Assembly (NCBI GenBank): GCA_027483535.1
Contig: JAIXUN010000002.1
Span: 2,294,001-2,358,000 of the forward strand
Source of the DNA: a bacterium
GTDB lineage: Bacteria > Armatimonadota > Fimbriimonadia > Fimbriimonadales > Fimbriimonadaceae
Direction of reading: 5' to 3'
Length of the DNA stretch: 64,000 nucleotides
A model generated the notes under the pieces. It had not been told where the DNA came from and made no database searches. It saw only the letters and a program-made list of their open reading frames with translations. Both the position numbers and the translations under genes were made by a program. Every line of letters begins with the position of its first letter. The first letter of the stretch is position 1. This document shows, in pieces, positions 8,325 through 17,388 of this stretch.

Positions 8325-9661
8325 TCACCACCTCCCGGTGCCGGCGCAGGAGCAGCAGGCTTTCGACGCGTACCCACCACGATCGTCGGGGTATCGGTGT
8401 CGGAAACCATCGTCGCCGTTCGCGATTCCATCTTTTCCACCTCAGACTTCTTCGAGCGATTCGCCAACCAGATTGCGATCAACAAGATGTAACCAACCGC
8501 GGCAACACCTGCACCTGCCAGATTCCCGTAAGCCTTTTGGGCGAAGAGGAAGGAGGCGATGATCATCAGGTTGCCCGTAGCAAGCGGAAGCAAGAACTTC
8601 CAACCAAGGTTCATCAACTGGTCGTATCGAAGCCGTGGGAAGGTTGCTCGTAGCCAGATGTAAAGGCTAAGGCCAAAAGCACCCTTCCCAAGCATTGTCA
8701 GCGGCGCAAGGTATCCCTCGATAGCCTTGAACGACGGGTTGTCGATTCGGATCGGCAACAGGTATCCGCCAAAGAACACCGTGAAGAAGATCATGCTGAA
8801 GGTGAACATGGCGATGTACTCCGCCATCATGAACAGACCCCAGCGCTTCGTGCTGTATTCGGTGTGATATCCCGCAACCAGTTCGTTTTCCGCTTCCGGA
8901 AGGTCGAACGGCGGTCGGTTGGACTCCGCGATCATGCAGACGAAGAAGACGATCGTGGCGATGAATCCCCACGGCGTGAAGACGTTCCAGTTATAGAGGA
9001 AAGGAACGACGCCCCACAGCGGTTGGCTCTGCTGAGCAACCATGTCGGTCATCTTCAGCGATCCGGTGACAAGGACCATGCATCCAAGGGCGACGCCCAT
9101 CGCAAGTTCGTAGGAGATCAACTGGGCCGAAGCACGCAGACCACCCATCAGCGAATATTTGTTATTCGATGCATAACCCGCGAGGACCGATCCGTACGCT
9201 CCAAGCGACGAGATGGCCATCACGTACAGAAGACCGATGTTGACGTCGGCGACAGGCGTCAACTTCGGGAAAGGCCCCCACGGAAGGGTGCCCGCAAGAG
9301 AAAGCGAAACGAACAGGCTGATGGACGGCGCGATCAAGAAAAGGAACCGGTCGATATGACCCGGCAAAATATCCTCTTTCGTGAACAGCTTCACGCCGTC
9401 TGCAATCGATTGCAGCAAACCGAAGAGCTTGAATTTCTTGCCCTTCAAAAAGCCGGGAACGAGTTTGCTCTTCCGAGAAAACGTGATGTTTCCGGTTCGG
9501 TTCGGCCCAACTCGGTCTTGCATCCAACTCAGAAGGCGTCGTTCATACCAAATCATGAACGGCACCAACATAAAGATGGGCAGTATGACAAGCAGGGCTC
9601 GTCCGAAAGCGGACAGAACATCCTGAACAGTAGGGTCAAGTCCCTGCAACCACGACATCAT
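8321..9661 (-). CDS. nuoH: NADH-quinone oxidoreductase subunit H
   Basis: This is the quinone-binding membrane subunit of complex I. The signature MIWYERRLLSWMQDRVGPNRTG lies near the N-terminus, followed by LQSIADGVKLFTKED and the Glu-rich loop AESNRPPFDLPEAENELVAGYHTEYS. All are diagnostic for NuoH. ATG codons at 9661 and 9658 are both possible; an in-frame TTG at 9667 is less likely. The protein is about 446 residues, against 320-350 usually. The extra part is a C-terminal helix and a hydrophilic Pro/Ala tail ([13 protein letters not shown]). It is the first gene of the leftward operon, so its promoter should lie in the 134 bp shared with the divergent ygiB-like gene. Confidence 0.96.
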   Translation of the reverse strand: MMSWLQGLDPTVQDVLSAFGRALLVILPIFMLVPFMIWYERRLLSWMQDRVGPNRTGNITFSRKSKLVPGFLKGKKFKLFGLLQSIADGVKLFTKEDILPGHIDRFLFLIAPSISLFVSLSLAGTLPWGPFPKLTPVADVNIGLLYVMAISSLGAYGSVLAGYASNNKYSLMGGLRASAQLISYELAMGVALGCMVLVTGSLKMTDMVAQQSQPLWGVVPFLYNWNVFTPWGFIATIVFFVCMIAESNRPPFDLPEAENELVAGYHTEYSTKRWGLFMMAEYIAMFTFSMIFFTVFFGGYLLPIRIDNPSFKAIEGYLAPLTMLGKGAFGLSLYIWLRATFPRLRYDQLMNLGWKFLLPLATGNLMIIASFLFAQKAYGNLAGAGVAAVGYILLIAIWLANRSKKSEVEKMESRTATMVSDTDTPTIVVGTRRKPAAPAPAPGGGE

Positions 9662-9795
9662 CGCCAAGGGTGAATGTACCCGTTCGGCGATTCTGCCGGT
9701 TTCCTTGAGAGCTCGGTTCTAGCGTTAAATCTTGATAAGCGGTGAACGATTCTATCGAAACCAAAAACGTTCAATCGCTGTATCATTCCATTGTT

Positions 9796-10137
9796 GTGAA
9801 AAAGTCTAAGGCAGTGCCCGCTACTTTTGTCGCCGCCATGGCCGTTGTGATGCTTGCCGGTTGTCAGACCGAACGGCAGGTTCGCCGTTGCATCGACGAA
9901 AAAACGGGGCAAGTCCTTCCAGATTCGTATTGTTCGCCGGGCTATCGGTCATACGGATCTTCGTATCGACCTCTTTGGGGATACGGTGGCGCTTACGATG
10001 GTCGAAGAGTCAGCAACTTTGCGCGAACGCCTTCCGCTTCGGCAGATATCGTTTCGTCGAATGGTTCGGTGATCCAACGAGCCACGCGCGGTGGATTCGG
10101 CGGTTCGGGCCGATCATTCGGTAGCTCGTTCAGTTAA
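9796..10137 (+). CDS. YgiB-like (DUF1190) lipoprotein
   Basis: From GTG 9796 the protein has a clear lipoprotein signal: KKSK, a hydrophobic stretch, then lipobox LAGC with Cys at residue 23. An upstream in-frame GTG at 9742 would add 18 hydrophilic residues in front of the signal, so I prefer 9796. The mature part contains two further Cys and ends in a Gly/Ser-rich RATRGGFGGSGRSFGSS. That tail is like the RGGFG tail of E. coli YgiB. The next gene, 9 bp downstream, is ygiC-like, the same partner as in enterobacteria, which supports the call. Function is unknown. It should be anchored in the inner or outer membrane. Confidence 0.75.
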   Translation: MKKSKAVPATFVAAMAVVMLAGCQTERQVRRCIDEKTGQVLPDSYCSPGYRSYGSSYRPLWGYGGAYDGRRVSNFARTPSASADIVSSNGSVIQRATRGGFGGSGRSFGSSFS

Positions 10138-10146
10138 TCCCACTCC

Positions 10147-11283
10147 ATGCGTCGCCACAAGATTGAGCCTCGTGCCAATTGGAAACAAGAGGTTGAGCGC
10201 TGGGGGCTGCTTTTTCACACCGAAGAAGAAGGCGTCTACTGGGACGAATCCGCCTATTACGAGTTCACCGCCGAAGAGATCAATCGCATTGAGCGAGCGA
10301 CCAACGAACTCCATCCAATGTGCCTTCAAGCGGCGCAGCACGTGATCGATCGGCAACAGTACGCCCGATTCGGGATTCCGGACTACGCCATCCCGATGAT
10401 TGAATGGGCATGGGAGGCTGAGCCCCCTACGCTTTACGGTCGTTTTGATCTCGCGTTCGACGGGACCGAGATCAAGATGCTCGAGTACAACGCCGACACC
10501 CCCACCTCTCTCCTTGAGGCGGCGGTGGTGCAGTGGCAGTGGCTGGAGCAGCGTTTCCCAGATTCCGATCAGTTCAATTCGCTTTACGAAGCGTTGGTTG
10601 CCGCCTGGAAACGGCTAAAGGACGAGCGCGCGCTCAAAGGAATGGCGATCCACTTTGCCTCTGCGGAGACGGTGGAGGACGAAATGACCATCGCCCTCTT
10701 GCGAGATACGGCTCACGAGGCGGGACTCCAAACCGAGGGTTTGCTGGTTGAAGATATTGGGTGGCATGCCCAAAAGCGCTTCTTTGTCGATCTGCAAGAT
10801 GCTCGGATGTGGACCATTTTCAAGCTCTACCCCTGGGAGTGGATGCTTCAAGAGGAGTTTGGACAGTTCGCCGTCGAAACGTACCGAGACACGCAATGGA
10901 TCGAGCCGATTTGGAAGTTGCTTCTTTCAAATAAGGCGTTGCTCGCGGTGATGTGGGAGATGTTCCCCGGCCACCCCTACTTGCTCCCGGCGTATCAAGA
11001 TGGCCCGCGCGAGATGTCCAAGTATGTGAAGAAGGCGCTCTTGGGTCGAGAAGGATCGAACGTGCAAATCTTCGACGGCTCGGAGGTCGAATCGGTGGAT
11101 GGTCCCTACGGTTCGGAAGGATACATTTACCAAGGCATCGCACCGCTGCCACTGCTAGACGGAAATCGACCTGTCATCGGCAGTTGGATCATCGACGAGG
11201 TCGCCCACGGCATCGGCATCCGCGAAACCAAGGGCTGGATCACCAACAACACCTCCAGGTTCGTGCCTCACCTCTTCAACTAG
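10147..11283 (+). CDS. Glutathionylspermidine synthase-like ATP-grasp protein (YgiC family)
   Basis: A 378-residue protein matching the C-terminal synthetase domain of glutathionylspermidine synthase/amidase without the amidase half, as in YgiC (about 386 residues). Visible signatures are YGRFDLAFDGTEIKMLEYNADTPTSLLEAAVVQW near residues 97-130 and the C-terminal GIAPLPLLDGNRPVIGSWIIDEVAHGIGIRE. YgiC-type enzymes have the ATP-grasp fold and are thought to form a peptide or amide bond, but E. coli YgiC does not make glutathionylspermidine in reported work, so the true substrate is open. It forms a two-gene operon with the preceding lipoprotein and ends 9 bp before the convergent ndh stop. Confidence 0.85.
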   Translation: MRRHKIEPRANWKQEVERWGLLFHTEEEGVYWDESAYYEFTAEEINRIERATNELHPMCLQAAQHVIDRQQYARFGIPDYAIPMIEWAWEAEPPTLYGRFDLAFDGTEIKMLEYNADTPTSLLEAAVVQWQWLEQRFPDSDQFNSLYEALVAAWKRLKDERALKGMAIHFASAETVEDEMTIALLRDTAHEAGLQTEGLLVEDIGWHAQKRFFVDLQDARMWTIFKLYPWEWMLQEEFGQFAVETYRDTQWIEPIWKLLLSNKALLAVMWEMFPGHPYLLPAYQDGPREMSKYVKKALLGREGSNVQIFDGSEVESVDGPYGSEGYIYQGIAPLPLLDGNRPVIGSWIIDEVAHGIGIRETKGWITNNTSRFVPHLFN

Positions 11284-11292
11284 GGAGAGATC

Positions 11293-12522
11293 TTAGGTGA
11301 TCAGCCGGGCCCGGCGACGGTGCGTGAAGTAGGCCCACGCCCATTGCAACAGCACAATGAGTTTGCGGTCGAAATCAATGAGATACCAAACGTGGACAAA
11401 CAGCCACGCCACCCAGGCGATGAACCCGGTGAGTCGGATATTCCCAACCTGAGCAACCGCTCGCTTGCGACCGATGGTCGCCATGCTCCCTTTGTCCCAA
11501 TAGGCAAACGGAGTGCGCTCGATTTTCCCGGCAAGTTCTGCCTTGATCAATCCCGCCACGTACTTGCCCTGTTGCATCGCGACCGGAGACACGCCCGGGA
11601 GCGGCTTTCCGTCTGGTCCTGCAAGGTGCATCGCGTCGCCGACGACGAAAACGTTAGAGTGCCCCGGAATCGAACAGTCGGGTTGAACCATGGCTCTTCC
11701 CGCCCGGTCGACCTCGGTACCCAGGCTCGCCACGAGCGGATTCGCTCGCACGCCCGCCGCCCACACGATATTAGAAGTGTGTAAGATTTGACCGTTTACC
11801 TTTACAAATCCTTCGCCGATTTCCTCGACCGCGTGCCCAAGTTGAACTTCAACGCCCATCTCTTCCAGCGACCTTTTCGCATAGTCGCTGAGGCTTGGGT
11901 CGAATGCACCCAGCAACCTTGGACCCGCTTCAATCAGGACTACCTTGAGCGCCTCCGGTCGAATGCGTTGAAAGTCGCCTTTAAGAGCCAGCCGTCCGAG
12001 TTCGGCGATGGCTCCGGCCATCTCGACGCCAGTGGGTCCGCCGCCGATCACGACGAACGTGAGCAGCGGTCCGGTATCTCCATCCCCTCTCTCCGCCGCT
12101 TCAAAAGAGCCGAGGACTCGCGAGCGAATGGAAGTTGCATCCGCAAGCGATTTCAGCCCCGGCGCGTGCTTTTCCCAATCGTCTTTGCCGAAGTAGCTGT
12201 GAGTCGCACCGGTGGCGACCACGAGAAAATCAAAATTCAGTTCTCCTGAATCGTGAACGACCTTCTTGCTCTCCAAGTCGATCGAATTCACTTCCGCCAT
12301 GAGAACGGTTGTGTTCTTCTGCCTTCCGACGATCGCCCGAATCGGTGCGGCGATATCGGACGGACTCAGACCGGCTGTCGCGACCTGGTAGAGCAGCGGC
12401 TGAAAGAGGTGGTGATTGGTCCGATCGATCAGAACAACGTCTACATCGATTTTATCAAGCTCTTTTGCCACTCGAAGTCCGCCGAAACCTCCCCCGACAA
12501 TCACCACTCTAGAGCGCGCCAT
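11293..12522 (-). CDS. ndh: Type II NADH dehydrogenase (NDH-2)-like flavoprotein
   Basis: This 409-residue protein has an N-terminal FAD-binding motif (VVIVGGGFGGLRVAKEL), the LFQPLLYQVATAGLSP segment typical of NDH-2, a second dinucleotide site (FVVIGGGPTGVEMAGAIAELG, NADH) and the quinone-side motif GVSPVAMQQGKYVAGLI. The C-terminus has an amphipathic or membrane-spanning segment (GFIAWVAWLFVHVWYLIDF) and a basic tail, as expected for a monotopic inner-membrane enzyme. NDH-2 passes electrons from NADH to quinone without pumping protons. Its location 2 kb from the proton-pumping complex I genes gives the cell two NADH entry points. Start at ATG 12522. Confidence 0.9.
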   Translation of the reverse strand: MARSRVVIVGGGFGGLRVAKELDKIDVDVVLIDRTNHHLFQPLLYQVATAGLSPSDIAAPIRAIVGRQKNTTVLMAEVNSIDLESKKVVHDSGELNFDFLVVATGATHSYFGKDDWEKHAPGLKSLADATSIRSRVLGSFEAAERGDGDTGPLLTFVVIGGGPTGVEMAGAIAELGRLALKGDFQRIRPEALKVVLIEAGPRLLGAFDPSLSDYAKRSLEEMGVEVQLGHAVEEIGEGFVKVNGQILHTSNIVWAAGVRANPLVASLGTEVDRAGRAMVQPDCSIPGHSNVFVVGDAMHLAGPDGKPLPGVSPVAMQQGKYVAGLIKAELAGKIERTPFAYWDKGSMATIGRKRAVAQVGNIRLTGFIAWVAWLFVHVWYLIDFDRKLIVLLQWAWAYFTHRRRARLIT

Positions 12523-12589
12523 AGACTCAAGGGTACCGACAAAAGACCCATTTGAATTTGTTCAAAAGATTTTTGAGCATATTGAATCT

Positions 12590-12800
12590 TTTGGAACCAT
12601 TCAATGCGTCAATGTGTTACAACCTCTAAGACGCAAGAAAGCGTCGAGAGGCGAGAGTCACGAACCGGCAACAGACCGACTTCGGGCATCTCACAAAACG
12701 AGAAGCCAACTAAAGGCACTCGAGTTCATAGGAAAACCCCAGAAGAACAAACCCCAAATCTTGGTGGTTCGGCTAGCCCCCGAACCACCTTTTTTCTTTG
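12590..12800 (+). ncRNA. Candidate structured RNA or leader ending in an intrinsic terminator
   Basis: This is most of the 393-bp intergenic region between ndh and the next rightward gene, and no credible protein is encoded. A good hairpin with two helices lies at 12623-12651: CCTCT/AGAGG outside and GACGC/GCGTC inside, loop AAGAAA. At the 3' end is a strong terminator (listed separately). A plausible promoter precedes it: TTGTTC at 12558-12563, 16-bp spacer, TATTGA at 12580-12585, so a transcript of about 200 nt is likely. It could be a stand-alone small RNA or an attenuator leader for the gene at 12916. CGAACC at 12661-12666 could pair with the terminator's GGTTCG as an antiterminator. I do not recognise a known family. 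Confidence 0.5.
12763..12799 (+). terminator. Strong intrinsic terminator in an intergenic region
   Basis: Perfect 10-bp stem GGTGGTTCGG (12763-12772) with CCGAACCACC (12780-12789), 7-nt loop, followed by seven T and then CTTT. It acts on the + strand. No rightward protein gene ends within 1.4 kb upstream, so it must end an RNA made in this intergenic region or attenuate the downstream gene. Confidence 0.85.
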
Positions 12801-12915
12801 GTCGAGACGGCCTTTATCGTCCGAGTCGTGCCCTTATCTCAGCCCAACGATCTCAGCGCAAGATTGTTCAGAGATTTAACAATTCAATCGTGTAAAAGGG
12901 AGGCAGGCACGAACA

Positions 12916-15459
12916 ATGACTGGGATTTTTTTAGCCGCAACCTTAGGTCTGGGTCTGCTCCACGAAGAGGGAGAGATGCTTATAACGGGCAAACGCATCA
13001 CGCCAATTGGCAAGCACGTGGAAGTTGGGAGCTACCCCATCAACATGGTGGCAACCCCCGAGGGGAAACATGTGGTGATCTCCAACATGGGCTACCGCCA
13101 GTTTCTCTCCGTGATCGATCTCGAATCGGGAGAGGTCAAGCAACAACTGCCCTTCAACAAGGGTGAGCGCAAGTCCGATATTGGACTCTACTACGGTCTT
13201 GCCTTCCAGCCCAAGTCAACGGCGGGCACTCTCTGGGTATCGCGCGGCGCGGAGGATCGAATTGTCAAGCACACCTTCAACCCTGCCGGTGCCGAACCGC
13301 TTGCCAAAGAAGAGAAAGGCGTTGAAGATGAGGCTCCTAACGAACGAAAGATGCCATTCCACCCGGCGGGAATCGCATTCACTTCCGATGGCAAAACCTT
13401 GGTAGCCGCCCACAACCAAACCACGCACACCAGCGATTTCAAGGGCTCGGTAGCGGTTTACGATGCAACCACGGGAGCCGTGAAGCACCGTGTTCCCGTA
13501 GCAGGGTTCCCGTTCGGCTGCACAGTTTTAACCGCCGGACCACGGAAAGACCAAGTCGCCTATGTCGGCAGCGAGCGTGATGGCACGGTAGAAGTCGTCG
13601 ACGTCAAAAACGGAAAGTTGCTGAGTTCCATTAAGACCGGACAAGCTCCGGTAGGCCTCACGTTCAGCGCGGATCAGAAGCGACTCTATGTTGCCAACAG
13701 CGCGAGCGACACGGTGAGCGTGGTCGACACCGCCACCGATAAAGTTTTGGACACCATCCTGGTTCGCCCCGCCGCGATGAGAGGGCTTCCCGGTGCCACC
13801 CCGACCTCGATCGCGGTCTCCGAAAATGGGAAACGCCTCTTCGTGACCTTGGCCGACATGAACGCGATCGCGGTCATCGATCTCGGCAAGAAATCGACTG
13901 TCGGTTACATCCCCACGGGTTGGTTGCCGACCTCGGTCTTGGTTCACAAAGGCAAACTGTTTGTGAGTTCGGCAAAGGGAGTCAAAGCCCAGAACCCGAA
14001 TAACAAGCCCGTTAACAATTCGACGTACATTCAGAACGTCATCAACGGAACGGTATCGCACTTCCCGATTCCTTCAGACAAGGATCTGGAAGACCTTACC
14101 GAGCACGTTCTTGAGAACAATCGCATCGACCCGCGAATGGTCGGCGCGAGCTACCCCGGATTCCGCAACCCGGGCATCAAGTACGTCATTTACATTGTCA
14201 AAGAGAACCGCACCTACGATAACGTTCTCAGCGATATCCCTTACGGCAATGGCGACCCTTCGCTCTGTCTTTTCCCGCGAGAGGTCACGCCCAACCAACA
14301 CGCCATCGCTGAGCGGTTCGTGCTGCTAGACAACTTCCACGTCTGCGCGGAAGTGTCTCAAGACGGATGGGTTTGGTCGACCGCAGGCATGGTGAACGCC
14401 TACGCTTCGCGAAACACGCCTTACAACTACTCCGGCCGAGGTCGAGTCTACGATACGGAAGGCTCCAACAACGGAGTCCCGATCGACCTGTTGGACATTC
14501 CGGATGTCACTCGCCCTGCCGGAGGCTACATCTGGGAACTGTGCGAAAAGAGCAAGGTTTCGTTCCGAAACTACGGCTTCTTCACTCAGTTCACCGACGC
14601 GCTCGACAAGCGTTACGACGTTCTTTCCGAGGCGGTAGACAATCGCCCAACCAAGAAGGCACTTGAGAAGGTGACAAACACCTCCTTCCGTCGCTATGAC
14701 CTGAACTACGCGGACAGCCCCATCTACGATGAGTACGACTTCTCATGGAACGGGCGACTCGCAACCTTCGGCGCGTACAAGTCCACCAACCGATTCTCGG
14801 AATGGAATCGCGAGTTCCAAGAGTTCGTAAAGAAGGGCGAGATGCCCAAGTTCCAGATGGTGCGGCTCGGCCAAGACCATACTTCGGGAACACGAGCCGG
14901 CGCACCCACCGCCAAGTCGATGGTCGCCGACAACGACTACGCGGTCGGTAAGGTCGTCGAGGCGGTCTCCAACTCGCCATTCTGGAAAGAAACCGTCATT
15001 TGCGTGTTGGAAGACGATGCTCAGAACGGGCTCGACCACGTGGACGCTCACCGCTCCACCGCCTACGTCATCTCGCCGTACATCAAGACCAAGACTCACG
15101 ATTCTCGGTTCTACAACACGGACTCCATGCTTCGAACCATGGAGTTGATGCTCGGAATGCCGCCTATGAATCAGTACGACGCGGTTGCGTCGCCGATCAT
15201 GGTGTTCAGTTCCGACCTCGTGAACCCGGCGCCGTTTAAGGCGATTCCGCCGAGCAAGGCGATTGTTTGTGCGACCAATCAGCGCAACGCTTACCGAGCC
15301 AAGGACAGCCTCAAGATTCCTCGATATGTCGAAGAGAGCGCCATCGACGAGGAATTGAACGACATCCTTTGGCGATCCATCAAGGGCGTCAAGAGCCAAA
15401 CACCCACCCTTCGCCGAGGACTCAAAACTCGGTTTGAAGAGGAAGAAGAAGAAGACTAA
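12916..15459 (+). CDS. Beta-propeller (YncE/YVTN type) fused to a phosphoesterase domain
   Basis: An 847-residue protein with two parts. Residues about 30-370 form a beta-propeller with YVTN-like blades (RLYVANSASDTVSVVDTATDKV, RLFVTLADMNAIAVIDLGKK). Residues about 415-790 are a phosphoesterase of the acid phosphatase/phospholipase C family (IKYVIYIVKENRTYDNVLSD, then QDHTSGTRAGAPTAKSMVADNDYAVG and VICVLEDDAQNGLDHVDAHRS), which holds the metal ligands. Such two-domain proteins are usually secreted and cleave phosphoesters. The N-terminus MTGIFLAATLGLGLL is hydrophobic but lacks positive charges, so export is likely but not certain. The C-terminus ends in a run of Glu. It follows the candidate leader RNA and may be controlled by it. 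Confidence 0.88.
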   Translation: MTGIFLAATLGLGLLHEEGEMLITGKRITPIGKHVEVGSYPINMVATPEGKHVVISNMGYRQFLSVIDLESGEVKQQLPFNKGERKSDIGLYYGLAFQPKSTAGTLWVSRGAEDRIVKHTFNPAGAEPLAKEEKGVEDEAPNERKMPFHPAGIAFTSDGKTLVAAHNQTTHTSDFKGSVAVYDATTGAVKHRVPVAGFPFGCTVLTAGPRKDQVAYVGSERDGTVEVVDVKNGKLLSSIKTGQAPVGLTFSADQKRLYVANSASDTVSVVDTATDKVLDTILVRPAAMRGLPGATPTSIAVSENGKRLFVTLADMNAIAVIDLGKKSTVGYIPTGWLPTSVLVHKGKLFVSSAKGVKAQNPNNKPVNNSTYIQNVINGTVSHFPIPSDKDLEDLTEHVLENNRIDPRMVGASYPGFRNPGIKYVIYIVKENRTYDNVLSDIPYGNGDPSLCLFPREVTPNQHAIAERFVLLDNFHVCAEVSQDGWVWSTAGMVNAYASRNTPYNYSGRGRVYDTEGSNNGVPIDLLDIPDVTRPAGGYIWELCEKSKVSFRNYGFFTQFTDALDKRYDVLSEAVDNRPTKKALEKVTNTSFRRYDLNYADSPIYDEYDFSWNGRLATFGAYKSTNRFSEWNREFQEFVKKGEMPKFQMVRLGQDHTSGTRAGAPTAKSMVADNDYAVGKVVEAVSNSPFWKETVICVLEDDAQNGLDHVDAHRSTAYVISPYIKTKTHDSRFYNTDSMLRTMELMLGMPPMNQYDAVASPIMVFSSDLVNPAPFKAIPPSKAIVCATNQRNAYRAKDSLKIPRYVEESAIDEELNDILWRSIKGVKSQTPTLRRGLKTRFEEEEEED

Positions 15460-15481
15460 TCGGCTAAAGCCGAGCAATATT

Positions 15482-15525
15482 CTCAAAGCATTGGGGAGAT
15501 CATCCTTCCCAATGCTTTCCTTGAG
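15482..15525 (+). terminator. Hairpin between the phosphoesterase gene and hypD
   Basis: Stem AAAGCATTGGG (15485-15495) with CCCAATGCTTT (15508-15518), extended by CTCAA/TTGAG after a 2-nt bulge. The T tract is weak (TTTCCTT), so it may be a partial terminator or an mRNA-stabilising 3' hairpin. It separates the phosphoesterase from the hydroxyproline genes. Confidence 0.5.
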
Positions 15526-15540
15526 TATCGTTATGGCGTC

Positions 15541-16440
15541 ATGGCGTATCCCGTGCCCACCGGCGTCTATCCCGCGGTTACCACTCAGTTCAAGCAAGAC
15601 CTCTCGCTGGACCTCGACCTCACCGCGAAGCACCTTGAGACTCTCATTGAGTCCGGCGTTCATGGGCTTGTCATGCTCGGCTCCCTCGGCGAGAACGTCG
15701 CCCTTTCTCCGGAAGAGAAGAAAGAGGTCATTCGCCTCGCCGTTTCGGTGAGCAACGGTCGGCTGCCCGTTTACAGCGGTGTTGCCGAATACACCACCCC
15801 CGCCGCCATCGCGTACGGTAACGAAGTGAAAAAGTTGGGAGGAGCGGGCATCATGCTCATGCCGACCATGGTCTACAAGACCGATCGCCGCGAGACGCTC
15901 GCCCATTATCGAGGCGTCGCCCAAGCCGTCGATCTGCCCATGATCGCCTACAACAACCCGATCGGCTACCAGGTCGACGTGACTCCGGATATGTTCGAGG
16001 ACCTCGCTTCCGAGCCGAACATCGTTGCGATCAAGGAGTCTTCTGGAGACGTTCGCCGCATCACCGATCTGTTCAACCACGTTGGCAATCGTTATGCCAT
16101 CATGGCGGGCGTAGACGACCTTGCTCTAGAGTGCGTGATGCTCGGCGCGACGGGCTGGATCGCGGGCATCGGTCTTGCCTTCCCCGCCGAGAACGCTCGC
16201 CTGTGGGATTTGATGATGGCGGGCAAGTGGGAAGAAGCTCGAACCCTTTATCGCTGGTACACCCCGCTGCTACACCTCGACGTTGGCACCAAGTTTGTTC
16301 AGAACATCAAGCTAGCTATTCAAGAGGTCGGCTTGGGCACGGAATGGGTGCGGTCGCCGCGACTTCCGCTGGTCGGCGAAGAGCGCGAGCGAGTCCTGAA
16401 GGTGATTCACACCGGCCTTGAGAACCGACCTCAACTCTAA
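15541..16440 (+). CDS. hypD: DapA-family aldolase/deaminase, probably pyrroline-4-hydroxy-2-carboxylate deaminase
   Basis: A 299-residue class I aldolase of the dihydrodipicolinate synthase family. VMLGSLGENVALSPEEKKEV matches the substrate-binding loop, MIAYNNPIGY carries the catalytic Tyr and NIVAIKESSGD the Schiff-base Lys (about residue 165). The next two genes encode a hydroxyproline epimerase and a D-amino acid oxidase, with spacing of a few bases. Context therefore points to the deaminase that turns delta1-pyrroline-4-hydroxy-2-carboxylate into alpha-ketoglutarate semialdehyde. Sequence alone would also allow other DapA-family reactions. Cytoplasmic, likely a tetramer as usual in the family. 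Confidence 0.82.
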   Translation: MAYPVPTGVYPAVTTQFKQDLSLDLDLTAKHLETLIESGVHGLVMLGSLGENVALSPEEKKEVIRLAVSVSNGRLPVYSGVAEYTTPAAIAYGNEVKKLGGAGIMLMPTMVYKTDRRETLAHYRGVAQAVDLPMIAYNNPIGYQVDVTPDMFEDLASEPNIVAIKESSGDVRRITDLFNHVGNRYAIMAGVDDLALECVMLGATGWIAGIGLAFPAENARLWDLMMAGKWEEARTLYRWYTPLLHLDVGTKFVQNIKLAIQEVGLGTEWVRSPRLPLVGEERERVLKVIHTGLENRPQL

Positions 16441-16446
16441 TCTTTG

Positions 16447-17388
16447 ATGAGCGGATCAACCCGAATTCAGGTGGTGGATTCCCACACGGGCGGCGAGCCG
16501 ACTCGTGTGGTCGTCGCCGGGTTTCCGGACCTAGAGGGCGACACGATGGCGGAAAAGCGCGCCGACTTTTCGGCGCGTTATGACCACCTGCGTCGGGGTC
16601 TCATTCTGGAGCCCCGTGGGTCCGATATCTGGGTGGGGGCTCTTTTGCTCACCACCGAAACTGGGTTTGGGACAGTCTTTTTCAACGACGTTGGGATGCT
16701 CGGGATGTGCGGACACGGCACCATCGGATTGGTCGAGACCCTGCACCACCTGGGCCGACTCTCGGAACCCGTCATTCACCTGGAGACTCCCGTTGGGACG
16801 GTTCGAGCCGAGCGTCACGAGAACGGCGAGGTCACATTGCAGAACGTAGCCGCCAAGGCGGAGGTTTTGGATCTCGCGATCGAGGTGCCAGGAATCGGCC
16901 GAGTGGTTGGCGACGTCGCCTACGGCGGCAACTACTTCTTCCTCGTTCGCTCTGGACTAGAAGATTTAGAAGTCACCTTTGCGAATCGAGCCAAGCTGCT
17001 GCAGGTCACTACCGACATCCGGCAGGCGCTCATCGACCAAGGGTATCGCGGCGAGAACGGTCAGATCATCGACCACGTGGAGGTCTTTGGCGCTCCTACC
17101 CAGCCCGGCGCGAAGAGCAAGAACTTCGTTCTATGTCCTGGCACCGCGTTCGACCGTTCTCCTTGCGGCACCGGAACCAGCTCGAAGGTCGCCACGATGG
17201 TGGCGCGGGGCGAATTGAAAGAGGGCGAAGAGTTCGGTCAGGAGAGCATTACCGGCTCGATCTTTTATGCAAGTTTTCAGTCAAAAGATGGACAAATCCT
17301 TCCATCCATCCGAGGCCGTGCCTACATAACCGCTCAGTCCACTCTGATCTTTGACGAAAATGACCCGCTGCGCTGGGGGATTGTATGA
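16447..17388 (+). CDS. 4-hydroxyproline 2-epimerase (proline racemase family)
   Basis: A proline racemase family enzyme of 313 residues from ATG 16447; the TTG just before it is less likely. Both catalytic Cys are present: GMCGHGTIG (Cys88) and DRSPCGTGTSS (Cys240). This pair supports racemase or epimerase activity and argues against the trans-3-hydroxyproline dehydratases, in which one Cys is replaced by Thr or Ser. The N-terminal DSHTGGEPTRVV is also diagnostic. It should convert trans-4-hydroxy-L-proline to cis-4-hydroxy-D-proline. The stop overlaps the start of the oxidase gene (ATGA). Confidence 0.88.
   Translation: MSGSTRIQVVDSHTGGEPTRVVVAGFPDLEGDTMAEKRADFSARYDHLRRGLILEPRGSDIWVGALLLTTETGFGTVFFNDVGMLGMCGHGTIGLVETLHHLGRLSEPVIHLETPVGTVRAERHENGEVTLQNVAAKAEVLDLAIEVPGIGRVVGDVAYGGNYFFLVRSGLEDLEVTFANRAKLLQVTTDIRQALIDQGYRGENGQIIDHVEVFGAPTQPGAKSKNFVLCPGTAFDRSPCGTGTSSKVATMVARGELKEGEEFGQESITGSIFYASFQSKDGQILPSIRGRAYITAQSTLIFDENDPLRWGIV

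Noticed and set aside
12604-12879. Short open frames in the ndh-phosphoesterase intergenic region
   Set aside because: They run through the strong terminator and the hairpin, and have no ribosome-binding site or protein-like composition.
14743-16080. A 445-codon leftward frame opposite the phosphoesterase and hypD genes
   Set aside because: It spans the ends of two well-supported genes on the other strand and resembles no protein.
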